Source: Baffinella frigidus (lineage: Eukaryota > Cryptophyceae > Cryptomonadales > Baffinellaceae). From it: a stretch of 13,348 bases of DNA. The position numbers and the translations under genes were made by a program. The notes beneath the pieces were generated by a model, which searched no databases, had not been told where the DNA came from, and saw only the letters and a program-made list of their open reading frames with translations. The first letter of the stretch is position 1, and each line of letters starts with the position of its first letter. Where the stretch lies: assembly GCA_026770585.1 (NCBI GenBank), contig MU646690.1:367167-380514 (forward strand), in the 5' to 3' direction. Shown here piece by piece: positions 6,566 to 11,661 of this stretch.

Positions 6566-6715
6566 CCTCCGTTGGGGGGAGACGCGCCGCTCTCTTCTGG
6601 CGGCGCTCTCTGCGGGGGGGCAACCACGGTTTCGGGCTCGCCGGGGGCGCGGCCAAAGACCAATCTGGGGATACCATCATCCTACATGGGGTAGTATCCC
6701 CAGCACCAACGCCGC
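6566..6715. other. 3' flank of the CDS with hairpin
   Basis: No AATAAA is seen within ~100 bp of the stop. TGGGGATAC (6666-6674) pairs perfectly with GTATCCCCA (6694-6702) around a 19-nt loop containing CCTACATGGGG. A related sequence, reversed, occurs near 8535-8556 (CCATGTAGGATGA). The stop region TAGCCTCCGTTGGGGG resembles TAGCTTCCGTTGGGGG at 7411. Confidence 0.5.
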
Positions 6716-6809
6716 GCAGGGAACCAACGAAGGCTGCGGGTGTTGCGTGTGTGTGGGCGTGTGTGTGCGAGTAAGCGTGGGTGCGGGTGTGGGTGTGGGC
6801 GTGGGTGCG
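6716..6809 (+). repeat. GT-rich minisatellite, first block
   Basis: GCAGGGAACCAACGAAGGCT, then CGGGTGTTGCGTG, then GGGTGT and GGGCGT hexamers with GAGTAAGCGTGGGT. The same succession restarts at 6920, immediately after the copy of repeat R. The hexamers give long His/Thr/Pro frames on the opposite strand, which are not genes. Confidence 0.85.
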
Positions 6810-6919
6810 CCTTCTGCACCGGGGGGCCTGATGTGATCCGAAAGGAAGCATGGCCTTTCTGCAGGATAAGTTCCGGTGTCCGCCTATGGTGGGAGCTCGA
6901 AGAACCTAAAGAACCTAAA
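6810..6919 (+). repeat. Interspersed repeat R, copy b (truncated)
   Basis: It starts at CCTTCTGCACC, lacking ~40 bp present in copies a and c, and ends GAACCTAAAGAACCTAAA. It lies between two duplicated GT minisatellite blocks. Confidence 0.85.
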
Positions 6920-7060
6920 TGCAGGGAGCCAACGAAGGCTCCGGGTGTTGCGTGGGTGTGGGCGTGGGTGTGTGAGTAAGCGTGGGTATGGGTGTGGGTG
7001 TGGGCGTGGGCGTGCGTGTGGGTGTGGGTGTGGGTGTGGTGCGGGTGTGAGCGGGGGATT
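6920..7060 (+). repeat. GT-rich minisatellite, second block
   Basis: It repeats the 6716-6809 succession (CAGGGAGCCAACGAAGGCT, GGGTGTTGCGTG, GAGTAAGCGTGGGT) and extends further with GGGTGT/GGGCGT hexamers. Confidence 0.85.
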
Positions 7061-7118
7061 GGGCGAGGGTGGGGCGCCACTCACTCGTAGGAGGTGCGTC
7101 GCTCGCCCAGAGCAGGTA

Positions 7119-7235
7119 CAGGGGTACCTCGCTCATAAGAAACTGCCACCCCCCCAGGACCACCATAGGGCCCTAGGCATAGGCCTACTGTAGGGTCCTA
7201 GGGGGTGGCGGTTTCTTATGAGCGAGGTAACCCTG
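7119..7235 (+). mobile_element. Palindromic MITE M, copy 1
   Basis: The ends are CAGGGGTACCTCGCTCATAA and its inverse; the right end reads AACCCTG, with one difference. Moving inward come GAAAC, a C-rich tract, AGGACC, and a near-palindromic centre (CCATAGGGCCCTAGGCATAG, CCTACTGTAGG). Nearly the whole 117 bp folds into a single hairpin. TA flanks both ends (GGTA and TAGG), the signature of Tc1/mariner-type insertion. There is no coding capacity. The centre is asymmetric enough to give the family a direction, and this copy defines plus. Confidence 0.92.
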
Positions 7236-7437
7236 TAGGTAAGACAGAGACGACAATGCAAGTCAAGAAGTACTAGGAAGGTAGTTATATAAGGCTACCT
7301 GGAAAAGGGAATTCAACCCCCCACGGCACGAGGCCGGTCCACTGAAATCATCTGAGCCATGATGAGCTGGATCCGGACCAGTTGGTCGTCAATAAAGAAC
7401 TCTCTCTCTGTAGCTTCCGTTGGGGGCCGTGATTGTA
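7236..7437 (+). promoter_or_regulatory. Possible short transcription unit: TATATAA (7286) to AATAAA (7391)
   Basis: TATATAA at 7286-7292 is followed 99 bp later by AATAAA at 7391-7396 and a CTCTCTCTCT tail. A second AATAAA with a similar CTCACTCTCAC tail is at 7605. Between them lie GGTCC/GGACC and ATCAT/ATGAT pairings (about 7334-7380), suggesting a structured RNA or decayed short gene. No matching RNA family is recognised. A second ATATAAGGC sits at 8612. Confidence 0.3.
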
Positions 7438-7552
7438 CAGGGGTACCTCGCCACGAGGAACCACCTCCCTCTAGGACCACCATAGGGCCCTAGAGATAGT
7501 CCTACTGTAGGGTCCTAGGAGGAGGCAGTTTCTTATGGGCGAGGTACCCCTG
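7438..7552 (+). mobile_element. Palindromic MITE M, copy 2
   Basis: Same orientation as copy 1. The left arm is altered (TACCTCGCCACGAGGAACC replaces CTCATAAGAAAC), while the right arm is intact (TTTCTTATGGGCGAGG). TA is present on both sides (TTGTA before and TACAG after). CCTACTGTAGG lies at 7501-7511. Confidence 0.9.
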
Positions 7553-7669
7553 TACAGTACATGTAGCCCCTGTGGAGGGGGGGCATGACGGCCGTGTGTG
7601 TATCAATAAAGGTCTCACTCTCACTGTGCGACCTAAACCGATTCGCTTATTCTGCATTCGCTCAGGCAA
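7553..7669 (+). promoter_or_regulatory. Second AATAAA with CT-rich tail; otherwise empty
   Basis: TCAATAAA at 7603-7610 is followed by GGTCTCACTCTCAC, paralleling TCAATAAAGAACTCTCTC at 7389. It is compatible with a poly(A) signal plus downstream element, but no coding frame ends here. A third TCAATAAA is on the minus strand at about 8909-8916. Confidence 0.3.
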
Positions 7670-7746
7670 CAGGGGTACCTCGCTCATACAGTAGGGCTAC
7701 ATGTAGTCCTAGGAGCATAGGACCACCCTAGGGGCTGTGCGGTTCA
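7670..7746. mobile_element. Palindromic MITE M, copy 3 (deleted, truncated)
   Basis: The left end CAGGGGTACCTCGCTCATA is intact, then about 20 bases are missing, the centre is scrambled (AGGAGCATAGGACCACCCTA), and the right arm stops at TGCGGTT. From there CAAGGTTTAGGG starts a telomere-like array. The missing right end looks like a breakpoint. Confidence 0.75.
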
Positions 7747-8158
7747 AGGTTTAGGGTGTAGGGTGTAGGGTGTAAGGTGCTGGGTGTACAATGTAGGGTG
7801 TTGGGTGTACAATTTAGGGTGTAGGGTTTAGGATTTAAGGCTTAGAAATTTTCGTTTAGGGTTTAGGGTTACAGTTTAGGGTTTCGGGTTTAGGGTTTCG
7901 GGTGTAGGGTTTAGGGTTTAGGGTTTAGGGTTTGGGGTTTAGGGTTTAGGGTTTAGGGTTCAGGGTTCAGGGTGTAGGTTTTAGGGTGTAGGGTGTAGGG
8001 TGTAGGGTGTAGGGTGCTGGGTGTAGGGTGTAGGGTGTAGGGTGTAGGGAATAGGGTTTAGGGTTTAGAGTTTAGGGTTTAGGGTTTAAGGTGTAGGGCT
8101 TAGGGGGTAGGGTTCAGGAGGTAGGGGGTAGGGTGTAGAATTTTGGATTTAGGGCTTA
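7747..8158 (+). repeat. Interstitial telomere-like array (TTTAGGG/TGTAGGG)
   Basis: About 410 bp of heptamers: TGTAGGG-rich at both ends and purer TTTAGGG in the middle, with TTTCGGG, TTTGGGG and TTCAGGG variants. The G-rich strand is the + strand. It directly abuts truncated M copy 3 and lies inside the M cluster, so it is internal, not terminal, in this window. Confidence 0.9.
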
Positions 8159-8223
8159 ATAATATTTTTGCGTGATCTTTGTAACCCCGCAGAGGCTATG
8201 TCTGCGCAAGACCTAGTCACCCA

Positions 8224-8340
8224 CAGGGGTACCTCGCTCATAAGAAACCGCACCCCCCTAGGACCCTACAGTAGGCCTATGCCTAGGGCCCTACGGTGGT
8301 CCTAGGGGGGGGGCAGTTTCTTATGAGCGAGGTACCCCTG
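8224..8340 (-). mobile_element. Palindromic MITE M, copy 4
   Basis: A full-length 117-bp copy in the opposite direction to copies 1 and 2: the centre reads CCTACAGTAGGCCTATGCC then TAGGGCCCTACGGTGG. The arms are nearly perfect and the right flank is TA. G/C-tract lengths in the two arms differ (7 against 9). Confidence 0.92.
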
Positions 8341-8365
8341 TAGTCATCTCGAGGGGGGGGCGTTG

Positions 8366-8395
8366 GCGCCACAAGGAAGGGAGACGGTGGCTCCA
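8366..8395 (+). repeat. GGCGCCAC module flanking M copy 5
   Basis: GGCGCCACAAGGAAGGGAGA then CGGTGGCTC is repeated in shorter form at 8876-8901 (GGCGCCACTAGGAGA, CAGTGGCTC). The host sequence around the MITEs is therefore itself duplicated. Confidence 0.6.
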
Positions 8396-8516
8396 CAGGG
8401 TTACCTCGCTCATAAGAAACTTCCCCCCCTCTAAGACCACCATAGGGCCCTAAACATACCCCTACTGTAGGCTCCTGCAGTAGGGGTGGCGCTTTCTTAT
8501 GAGCGAGGCAGCCCTG
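8396..8516 (+). mobile_element. Palindromic MITE M, copy 5
   Basis: Oriented as copy 1, with more substitutions (CAGGGTTACC; centre CCATAGGGCCCTAAACATAC) and a small insertion CTGCAGTAGG in the right arm. CCTACTGTAGG lies at 8461-8471. The right flank is TA. Confidence 0.9.
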
Positions 8517-8727
8517 TAGCGACGGAGAGATCTCAGGATATTATCCCATGTAGGATGACCGGAGTGACTTTACACAGGTCACGTCCACGCAGTCACGTCC
8601 ACTATAAGGAAATATAAGGCCAGAAGAGACGCGCGAGAGGGTGCGGCGAGAGGTGTGTAGCGCGCTGGGAGGTGCTGTGTGTACAATACGTGTAAATAAT
8701 GTACCCCTGTAGAGGAGGGGGCGTTGG
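8517..8727 (+). other. Gene-free interval with ATATAAGG and M-end relic
   Basis: It contains a tandem CACGTCCACGCAGTCACGTC, a TATA-like ACTATAAGGAAATATAAGG at about 8601-8619, and GTACCCCTGTAG at about 8701-8712, which matches the outer right end of family M without the rest. No supported ORF. Confidence 0.4.
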
Positions 8728-8874
8728 CGATGAGGATACCCTTTAGCCGGTTTCTGCCGCGATCCTTCTGCACCGAGGGGCCTATTGTGATCCGAAAGGA
8801 AGCATGGCCCTTTCTGCAGGATAAGTTCCGGTGTCCGCCTATGGTGGGAGTTAAAAGAACCTCAAGGACCTAAA
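8728..8874 (+). repeat. Interspersed repeat R, copy c
   Basis: A full-length unit starting CGATGAGGATACCCTTTAGC and ending AAGGACCTAAA. It is the reverse of copy a and agrees closely with it. It differs at the end (GAGTTAAAAGAACCTCAAGG). Confidence 0.88.
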
Positions 8875-8945
8875 ATGGCGCCACTAGGAGACAGTGGCTC
8901 TAAACCAGTTTATTGAAGACCCATAAAATCGCGACACCCAGTGTG
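8875..8945 (-). other. Short unique stretch with minus-strand AATAAA
   Basis: TTTATTGA at 8909-8916 reads TCAATAAA on the minus strand. No ORF supports a gene ending there. Confidence 0.25.
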
Positions 8946-8998
8946 TTACAGAGCGGAATCTGAGCGCGAGCGCGCAAGCCACTAGGGGTGGGTGACTC
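8946..8998 (+). repeat. CAGAGCGGAATC module, copy 1
   Basis: TTACAGAGCGGAATCTGAGC then GCGCAAGCCACTAGGGGT and GGTGACTCT. The same module recurs at 9214-9262 immediately after M copy 6. Confidence 0.8.
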
Positions 8999-9093
8999 TT
9001 TAGGTCCTTTAGGTTTTAATTTCTCCCAACATATGCCAACGACACGCCCTTCCGTAGAAAGGACTGCAAAGAAAGCATGATTGCTTTCGGATC
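8998..9093 (-). repeat. Interspersed repeat R, copy d (diverged partial)
   Basis: CTTTAGGTCCTTTAGGTT, CTCCCAACATATGCCAACGA, GAAAGCATGATTGCTTTCGG aligns to copy a with many changes and stops at GGATC, four bases before M copy 6. Confidence 0.7.
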
Positions 9094-9096
9094 GTG

Positions 9097-9213
9097 CAGG
9101 GGTACCTCGCTCATAAGAAAACGCACACCCCTAGGACCCTACAGTAGGCCTATGCCTAGGGCCCTATGTTGGTCCTAGGGGGTGGGCGTTTTCTTATGAG
9201 CGAGGTACCCCTG
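9097..9213 (-). mobile_element. Palindromic MITE M, copy 6
   Basis: Full length, oriented like copy 4. CCTACAGTAGG is at 9138-9148. The right flank is TACAGAGCGG, which matches the unoccupied module at 8946-8955 (TTACAGAGCGG). This shows that the element sits at a TA position of an otherwise known sequence. Confidence 0.92.
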
Positions 9214-9301
9214 TACAGAGCGGAATCCGAGCGCGCGCAAGCCACTAGGGGTAGGCGACTCTACGGGATGTCTTGGAAAGCTTCTTTGCTCTCGTGTATT
9301 A
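9214..9301 (+). repeat. CAGAGCGG module copy 2 plus GGGATGTCTTGG module copy 1
   Basis: The first half repeats 8946-8998. The second half (CTCTACGGGATGTCTTGG, AAGCTTCTTTGC, TCGTGTATTACA) recurs at 9424-9472 and, diverged, at 9921-9963. M copies 7 and 8 and hairpin X are interleaved with these modules. Confidence 0.8.
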
Positions 9302-9415
9302 CAGGGGTACCTCGTTCATAAGAAACCGCACCCCCCCAGGACCCTACAGTAGACCCATGCCTAGGGCCCCGTGGTGGTCCTAGGGAAGCGCTTTCTTATG
9401 AGCGAGGTACCCCTG
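9302..9415 (-). mobile_element. Palindromic MITE M, copy 7
   Basis: Oriented as copy 4. The right arm has lost several bases (TAGGGAAGCGCTTTC), giving 114 bp. It is inserted exactly after GTGTATTA; the paralogous empty site at 9465-9474 reads GTGTATTACA. TA is on the left only. Confidence 0.9.
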
Positions 9416-9423
9416 GAGGGGTG

Positions 9424-9480
9424 GGTGGCTCTATGGGATGTTTTGGGAAGCTTCTTGGCTGTCGTGTATTACATGCACAG
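9424..9480 (+). repeat. GGGATGTCTTGG module, copy 2
   Basis: GGCTCTATGGGATGTTTTGG, AAGCTTCTTGGCTG, TCGTGTATTACATGCACAG. This is the uninterrupted version of the site that M copy 7 occupies. Confidence 0.8.
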
Positions 9481-9516
9481 CTAGGCTTTGTGGACACGAA
9501 CGCTACATTCATAGGC

Positions 9517-9666
9517 TAACGGCCTGAAAATGGGTTAGTTAGGCATACGGCATTGCCTAGGACCTCCTACCGTAGGCCGAGGGATCCTAGGACCAAAAAG
9601 TCTCGACCTACGGTAGGAGGTCTTAGGCAATGCCGTAGGCCTAACTACCCCATTTTCAGGCCGTTA
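9517..9666. mobile_element. Hairpin element X with 60-bp arms
   Basis: 9517-9576 and 9607-9666 are inverted copies with three mismatches in 60 bp and a 30-bp loop. Arm landmarks are TAACGGCCTGAAAATGGG, CGGCATTGCC and CCTACCGTAGG next to the loop. The outermost TA/TA may be the target duplication, making the element 9519-9664. It shares the CCTACNGTAGG and CCTAGGACC words with families M and H but not their ends. TGGACACGAACGCTA occurs just upstream (9491-9505) and again at 9773-9787 before M copy 8. Confidence 0.9.
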
Positions 9667-9772
9667 CCCTATTAACATGTACCTTGAGGAGGTTTTGGTC
9701 GGTCTGGCACTGTTGATACATTTATCGCAAGGATCCGGGGTTGGTACCCGTCTGGGCAGTCCTTTACCCAAT
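9667..9772. other. Short unique stretch
   Basis: I see no gene or clear repeat here. Confidence 0.4.
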
Positions 9773-9788
9773 TGGACACGAACGCTAT

Positions 9789-9905
9789 AGGGGTACCTCG
9801 CTCATAAGAAACCGCCCCCCCCCCTAGGACCCCCATAGGGCCCTAGGCATAGGCCTACGGTAGGATCCTACGCGGGGGCCGTTTCTTATGAGCGAGGTAG
9901 CCCTG
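9789..9905 (+). mobile_element. Palindromic MITE M, copy 8
   Basis: Oriented as copy 1, with the first base changed (TAGGGGTACC). TA flanks both ends (GCTA before and TACATG after). The C tract is ten bases. CCTACGGTAGG is at 9854-9864, the G-centred form of the box found in family H. Confidence 0.92.
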
Positions 9906-9920
9906 TACATGCACACCAGG

Positions 9921-9963
9921 CAGTGGCTCTACGGGGTGTCTTGGGACGCTTCTTGGCTATCGT
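9921..9963 (+). repeat. GGGATGTCTTGG module, copy 3 (diverged)
   Basis: CAGTGGCTCTACGGGGTGTC then TTGGGACGCTTCTTGGCTAT. The phrase TGTCTTGGGACGC returns at 10377-10389. Confidence 0.75.
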
Positions 9964-9975
9964 CCTGCAGCTCCT

Positions 9976-10015
9976 TGCGCAGCGCCGACGGATCGAGGAG
10001 ACCTGCGGGGAAAAC
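9976..10015 (+). repeat. GAGGAGACCTGCGGGG flank module, copy 1
   Basis: TGCGCAGCGCCGACGGATCG then AGGAGACCTGCGGGGAAAAC. Related copies are at 10202-10234 and 10385-10418. Copies 1 and 3 each lead directly into a family H element, so host flank and element were duplicated together. Confidence 0.75.
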
Positions 10016-10122
10016 GTATCCCTGAAGTGGCGAGTAGGCTCATACGCCCTACGGTAGGGCCCTACGACCTGCCTAGCACCTCTTTGCGGTCAAATTTGAC
10101 CGCATTGCCACTCAAGGGATAC
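10016..10122 (+). mobile_element. MITE H, copy 1 (hairpin type TGCGGTCAAA)
   Basis: The ends are GTATCCCTGAAGTGGC (10016-10031) and the inverse at 10107-10122, with two mismatches. Taking the element as TCCC...GGGA gives TA on both sides. The left half is the conserved block GAGTAGGCTCATACGCCCTA, CGGTAGGGCCCTA, GACCTGCCTA. The right half holds a perfect 20-bp palindrome, TGCGGTCAAA and its complement, at 10085-10104, next to the right end. No coding capacity. Confidence 0.88.
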
Positions 10123-10375
10123 ACATTGTAGAGAGCATACACATTGTAGAGAGCATACGGAGGCCTGCGGGTTTAGGGTTCAGGGTTCTCTGCGCCTCTT
10201 TACGCAGCGCTGACGGGCTGAGGAGACCTGCGGGCAGAGAGCGCATACGTATTATAGAGCGCGCACAAGAATTGTAGACACGAATTGTAGAGGTCGTGTA
10301 AGTATTGTAGGGGAACGTACAAGTATTGTAGACAGCGTACATGTATTGTAGGGGAGCGTATAAGTATCTGAGGGA
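10123..10375 (+). repeat. Minisatellite (AAGTATTGTAGAGAG-type), block 1
   Basis: Units of about 19-20 bp such as CATACACATTGTAGAGAG (10122-10159) and GTACAAGTATTGTAGACAG (10241-10375), separated by a telomere-like GTTTAGGGTTCAGGG and a copy of the GAGGAGACCTGCGGG module. Read on the minus strand the units translate as YNTCT-type repeats; I do not regard this as a gene. Confidence 0.8.
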
Positions 10376-10418
10376 TGTCTTGGGACGCCGATGGATGGAG
10401 GAGACCTGCGGGGAAAAC

Positions 10419-10513
10419 GTATCCCTTAAGTGGCGCCTATTCCTTAAGTGGCGAGTAGGCTCATACGCCCTACGGTAGGGCCCTAGGACCTGCCTAGGAC
10501 CTCTTTGCGGTCA
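10419..10513 (+). mobile_element. MITE H, copy 2 (right-truncated, duplicated left end)
   Basis: The left end appears twice in tandem (CCCTTAAGTGGCGCC, then TCCTTAAGTGGCGAG). The conserved block is intact, and the hairpin's left arm TTGCGGTCAA matches copy 1. The right arm and right TIR are missing after 10513, replaced by TGGGTTTGCCTGG. Confidence 0.85.
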
Positions 10514-10544
10514 ATGGGTTTGCCTGGATAAGTGTAGCTGAGAG

Positions 10545-10605
10545 TGCATAAGTATTGTAGAGCGCGTACACGGATTGTGGAGAGTGTATGAGTATTGTAG
10601 AGAGC
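10545..10605 (+). repeat. Minisatellite block 2
   Basis: CATAAGTATTGTAGAGCG, ACACGGATTGTGGAGAG, ATGAGTATTGTAGAGAGC: three units, then MITE H copy 3 interrupts the next one. Confidence 0.8.
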
Positions 10606-10607
10606 GT

Positions 10608-10710
10608 ATCCCTTAAGTGGCCAGCGGGTCGAAAACGACCCCCGACAGGTCCTAGGCAGGTCCTAGGGCCCTACGGTAGGGCGTACGAGCCTACTGGCCA
10701 CTTAAGGGAT
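10608..10710 (-). mobile_element. MITE H, copy 3 (hairpin type GGGTCG)
   Basis: Perfect 15-bp TIRs, ATCCCTTAAGTGGCC. In reverse orientation the conserved block (CCTACGGTAGGGCGTACGAG) follows the right end, and a different hairpin, GGGTCG-AAAA-CGACCC at 10626-10641, sits next to the left end. It is inserted in a minisatellite unit after GAGAGCGTA. Confidence 0.9.
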
Positions 10711-10781
10711 CAGTATTGTAGAGAGTCTATACGTACTGTAGAGAGTGTATACGTATTGTAGGGGCCCCGGGCACACCTGGG
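10711..10781 (+). repeat. Minisatellite block 3 with GCACACCTGGG border
   Basis: Three or more units (CAGTATTGTAGAGAG, ACGTACTGTAGAGAG, ACGTATTGTAGGGG) end in GGGGCCCCGGGCACACCTGG, the start of the CTCGATCGGGATCC repeat that element K interrupts. Confidence 0.75.
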
Positions 10782-10783
10782 TA

Positions 10784-10971
10784 CAGTGGACCTACCCTAA
10801 CACATACCCGTCGGGGCCGGACTGATTGAGTATGTGTGGAGGGTAGGTATGCGTTATGGTGTCCACCAATCAGGCATACTTCCTTGCAGGGGAAAATCGG
10901 GGGCCGGCCGAAGGAGTATGTGTGGAGGGTAAGTATGTGTTACGGTAGCCTGTGTTAGGGTAGGTGGACTG
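10784..10971. mobile_element. TIR element K (188 bp) with TA target duplication
   Basis: The ends CAGTGGACCTACCCTAACAC and inverse match at about 19 of 21 positions. TA lies on both sides (GGGTA before, TAGCCC after). The uninterrupted paralogue at 11404-11411 reads GGGTAGCC, so the empty site confirms a precise insertion at TA. The interior has a direct repeat of ~32 bp (GAGTATGTGTGGAGGGTA at 10828 and 10914). The CAGT terminus and TA duplication fit the Tc1/mariner pattern. No transposase. Confidence 0.85.
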
Positions 10972-11019
10972 TAGCCCTTCGGTGAAGCCTCGATCGGGAT
11001 CCCTAGGTCGTCCGAACCT
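10971..11019 (+). repeat. CTCGATCGGGATCCCTAGG repeat, copy 1
   Basis: GTAGCCCTTCGGTGAAGCCT then CGATCGGGATCCCTAGGTC. Four more copies are at about 11191-11233, 11398-11450, 11592-11653 and 11793-11832. Its left portion (GCACACCTGGG) is displaced to 10770 by element K. Confidence 0.85.
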
Positions 11020-11042
11020 ACAAGTATTGTAGAGAGCAAATT

Positions 11043-11139
11043 CCTTAAGTGGCGAGTAGGCCCATACACCCTACGGTAGGGCCCTAGGACCTGCCTAGGG
11101 CGAGTTAGGGCGAATATGCGCCCGTCCACCACTTAAGGG
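11043..11139 (+). mobile_element. MITE H, copy 4 (hairpin type GGGCG)
   Basis: The ends CCTTAAGTGG and inverse, the conserved block (GTAGGCCCATACACCCTA, CGGTAGGGCCCTAGG), then a third, unrelated short hairpin GGGCG-AATATG-CGCCC at 11108-11123 next to the right end. The right flank is TA leading back into the minisatellite (TAAGTATTG). Confidence 0.88.
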
Positions 11140-11180
11140 TTAAGTATTGTAGAGACTGTATACGTATTGTAGGGGCCGAG
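11139..11180 (+). repeat. Minisatellite block 4
   Basis: TAAGTATTGTAGAGACTG and ATACGTATTGTAGGGGCC, continuing directly into the second CTCGATCGGG repeat. Confidence 0.75.
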
Positions 11181-11186
11181 CGCGCA

Positions 11187-11233
11187 CCCGGGTAGCCCTT
11201 CGGGGGGGGCTCGATCGGGATCCCAAGGTCGCC
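11187..11233 (+). repeat. CTCGATCGGGATCCCTAGG repeat, copy 2
   Basis: ACCCGGGTAGCCCTTCGG then GGCTCGATCGGGATCCCAAG. It stops at GGTCGCC without the CCGAAC end. Confidence 0.8.
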
Positions 11234-11396
11234 ACACGGTGGACTACGGACCTTTCAACCAAAGTCAACTTGCCCAAAGATAATCAACTCGAAGAATTTT
11301 CTGGTGTAAATTTGGTCACGTAACACCCTAGAATCCAGCCCCAAATTCAAATCCGAAACCCTTGAAGCCCAATGAGTGGTGTAGGGGTCGAATGTG
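11234..11396. other. Unique stretch without supported gene
   Basis: AT-richer, non-repetitive sequence with a minus-strand frame of 79 codons that runs into the satellite. I find no domain or coding bias. Confidence 0.4.
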
Positions 11397-11450
11397 CACC
11401 TGGGTAGCCCTTCGGGGGGGGCTCGATCGGAATCCCTAGGTCGTCCGAAC
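11397..11450 (+). repeat. CTCGATCGGGATCCCTAGG repeat, copy 3
   Basis: CACCTGGGTAGCCCTTCGG then GCTCGATCGGAATCCCTAGG and TCGTCCGAAC. It is the best uninterrupted version and serves as the empty-site reference for element K. Confidence 0.88.
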
Positions 11451-11591
11451 CCACAAGTATTGTAGAGAGCCCAAGTATTGTAGAGAGCGTACAAGTGTTG
11501 TAGGGGCCCCCGTATAAGTATTGTAGAGAGTGTGTAAGTATTGTAGAGAGTTTATAAGTATTGTAGAAAGTGTATAAGTATTGTAGGGGCG
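11451..11591 (+). repeat. Minisatellite block 5
   Basis: Seven consecutive units of AAGTATTGTAGAGAG type with GCGTAC, GTGTGT or TTTAT linkers, ending in TGTAGGGGC. This is the most regular stretch of the satellite. Confidence 0.85.
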
Positions 11592-11653
11592 CACCTGGGT
11601 AACCCTTCGGCGCGGCCTCGATCGGGATCCCTAGGTCGTCCCGAACTGCCAAG
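11592..11653 (+). repeat. CTCGATCGGGATCCCTAGG repeat, copy 4
   Basis: CACCTGGGTAACCCTTCGGC, CTCGATCGGGATCCCTAGG, then TCCCGAACTGCCAAG. Its end matches copy 5, which lies beyond element E1. Confidence 0.85.
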
Positions 11654-11661
11654 ACGACAGG

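Noticed and set aside
6085-6774. 229-aa + strand frame overlapping the CDS end
   Set aside because: It runs from within the CDS into the GT minisatellite; its composition follows GC bias and the end is hexamer translation.
6682-7166. His/Thr/Pro-rich minus-strand frames
   Set aside because: Direct translations of GGGTGT/GGGCGT hexamers.
7330-7396. Hammerhead or HDV-like ribozyme
   Set aside because: ATGATGAG and GGTCC/GGACC pairings caught my eye, but the CTGATGA and GAAA core is absent and no HDV nested pseudoknot can be drawn.
7741-7760. tRNA T-arm (GGTTCAA)
   Set aside because: No acceptor or anticodon arms around it; it is the junction of a MITE with telomere repeats.
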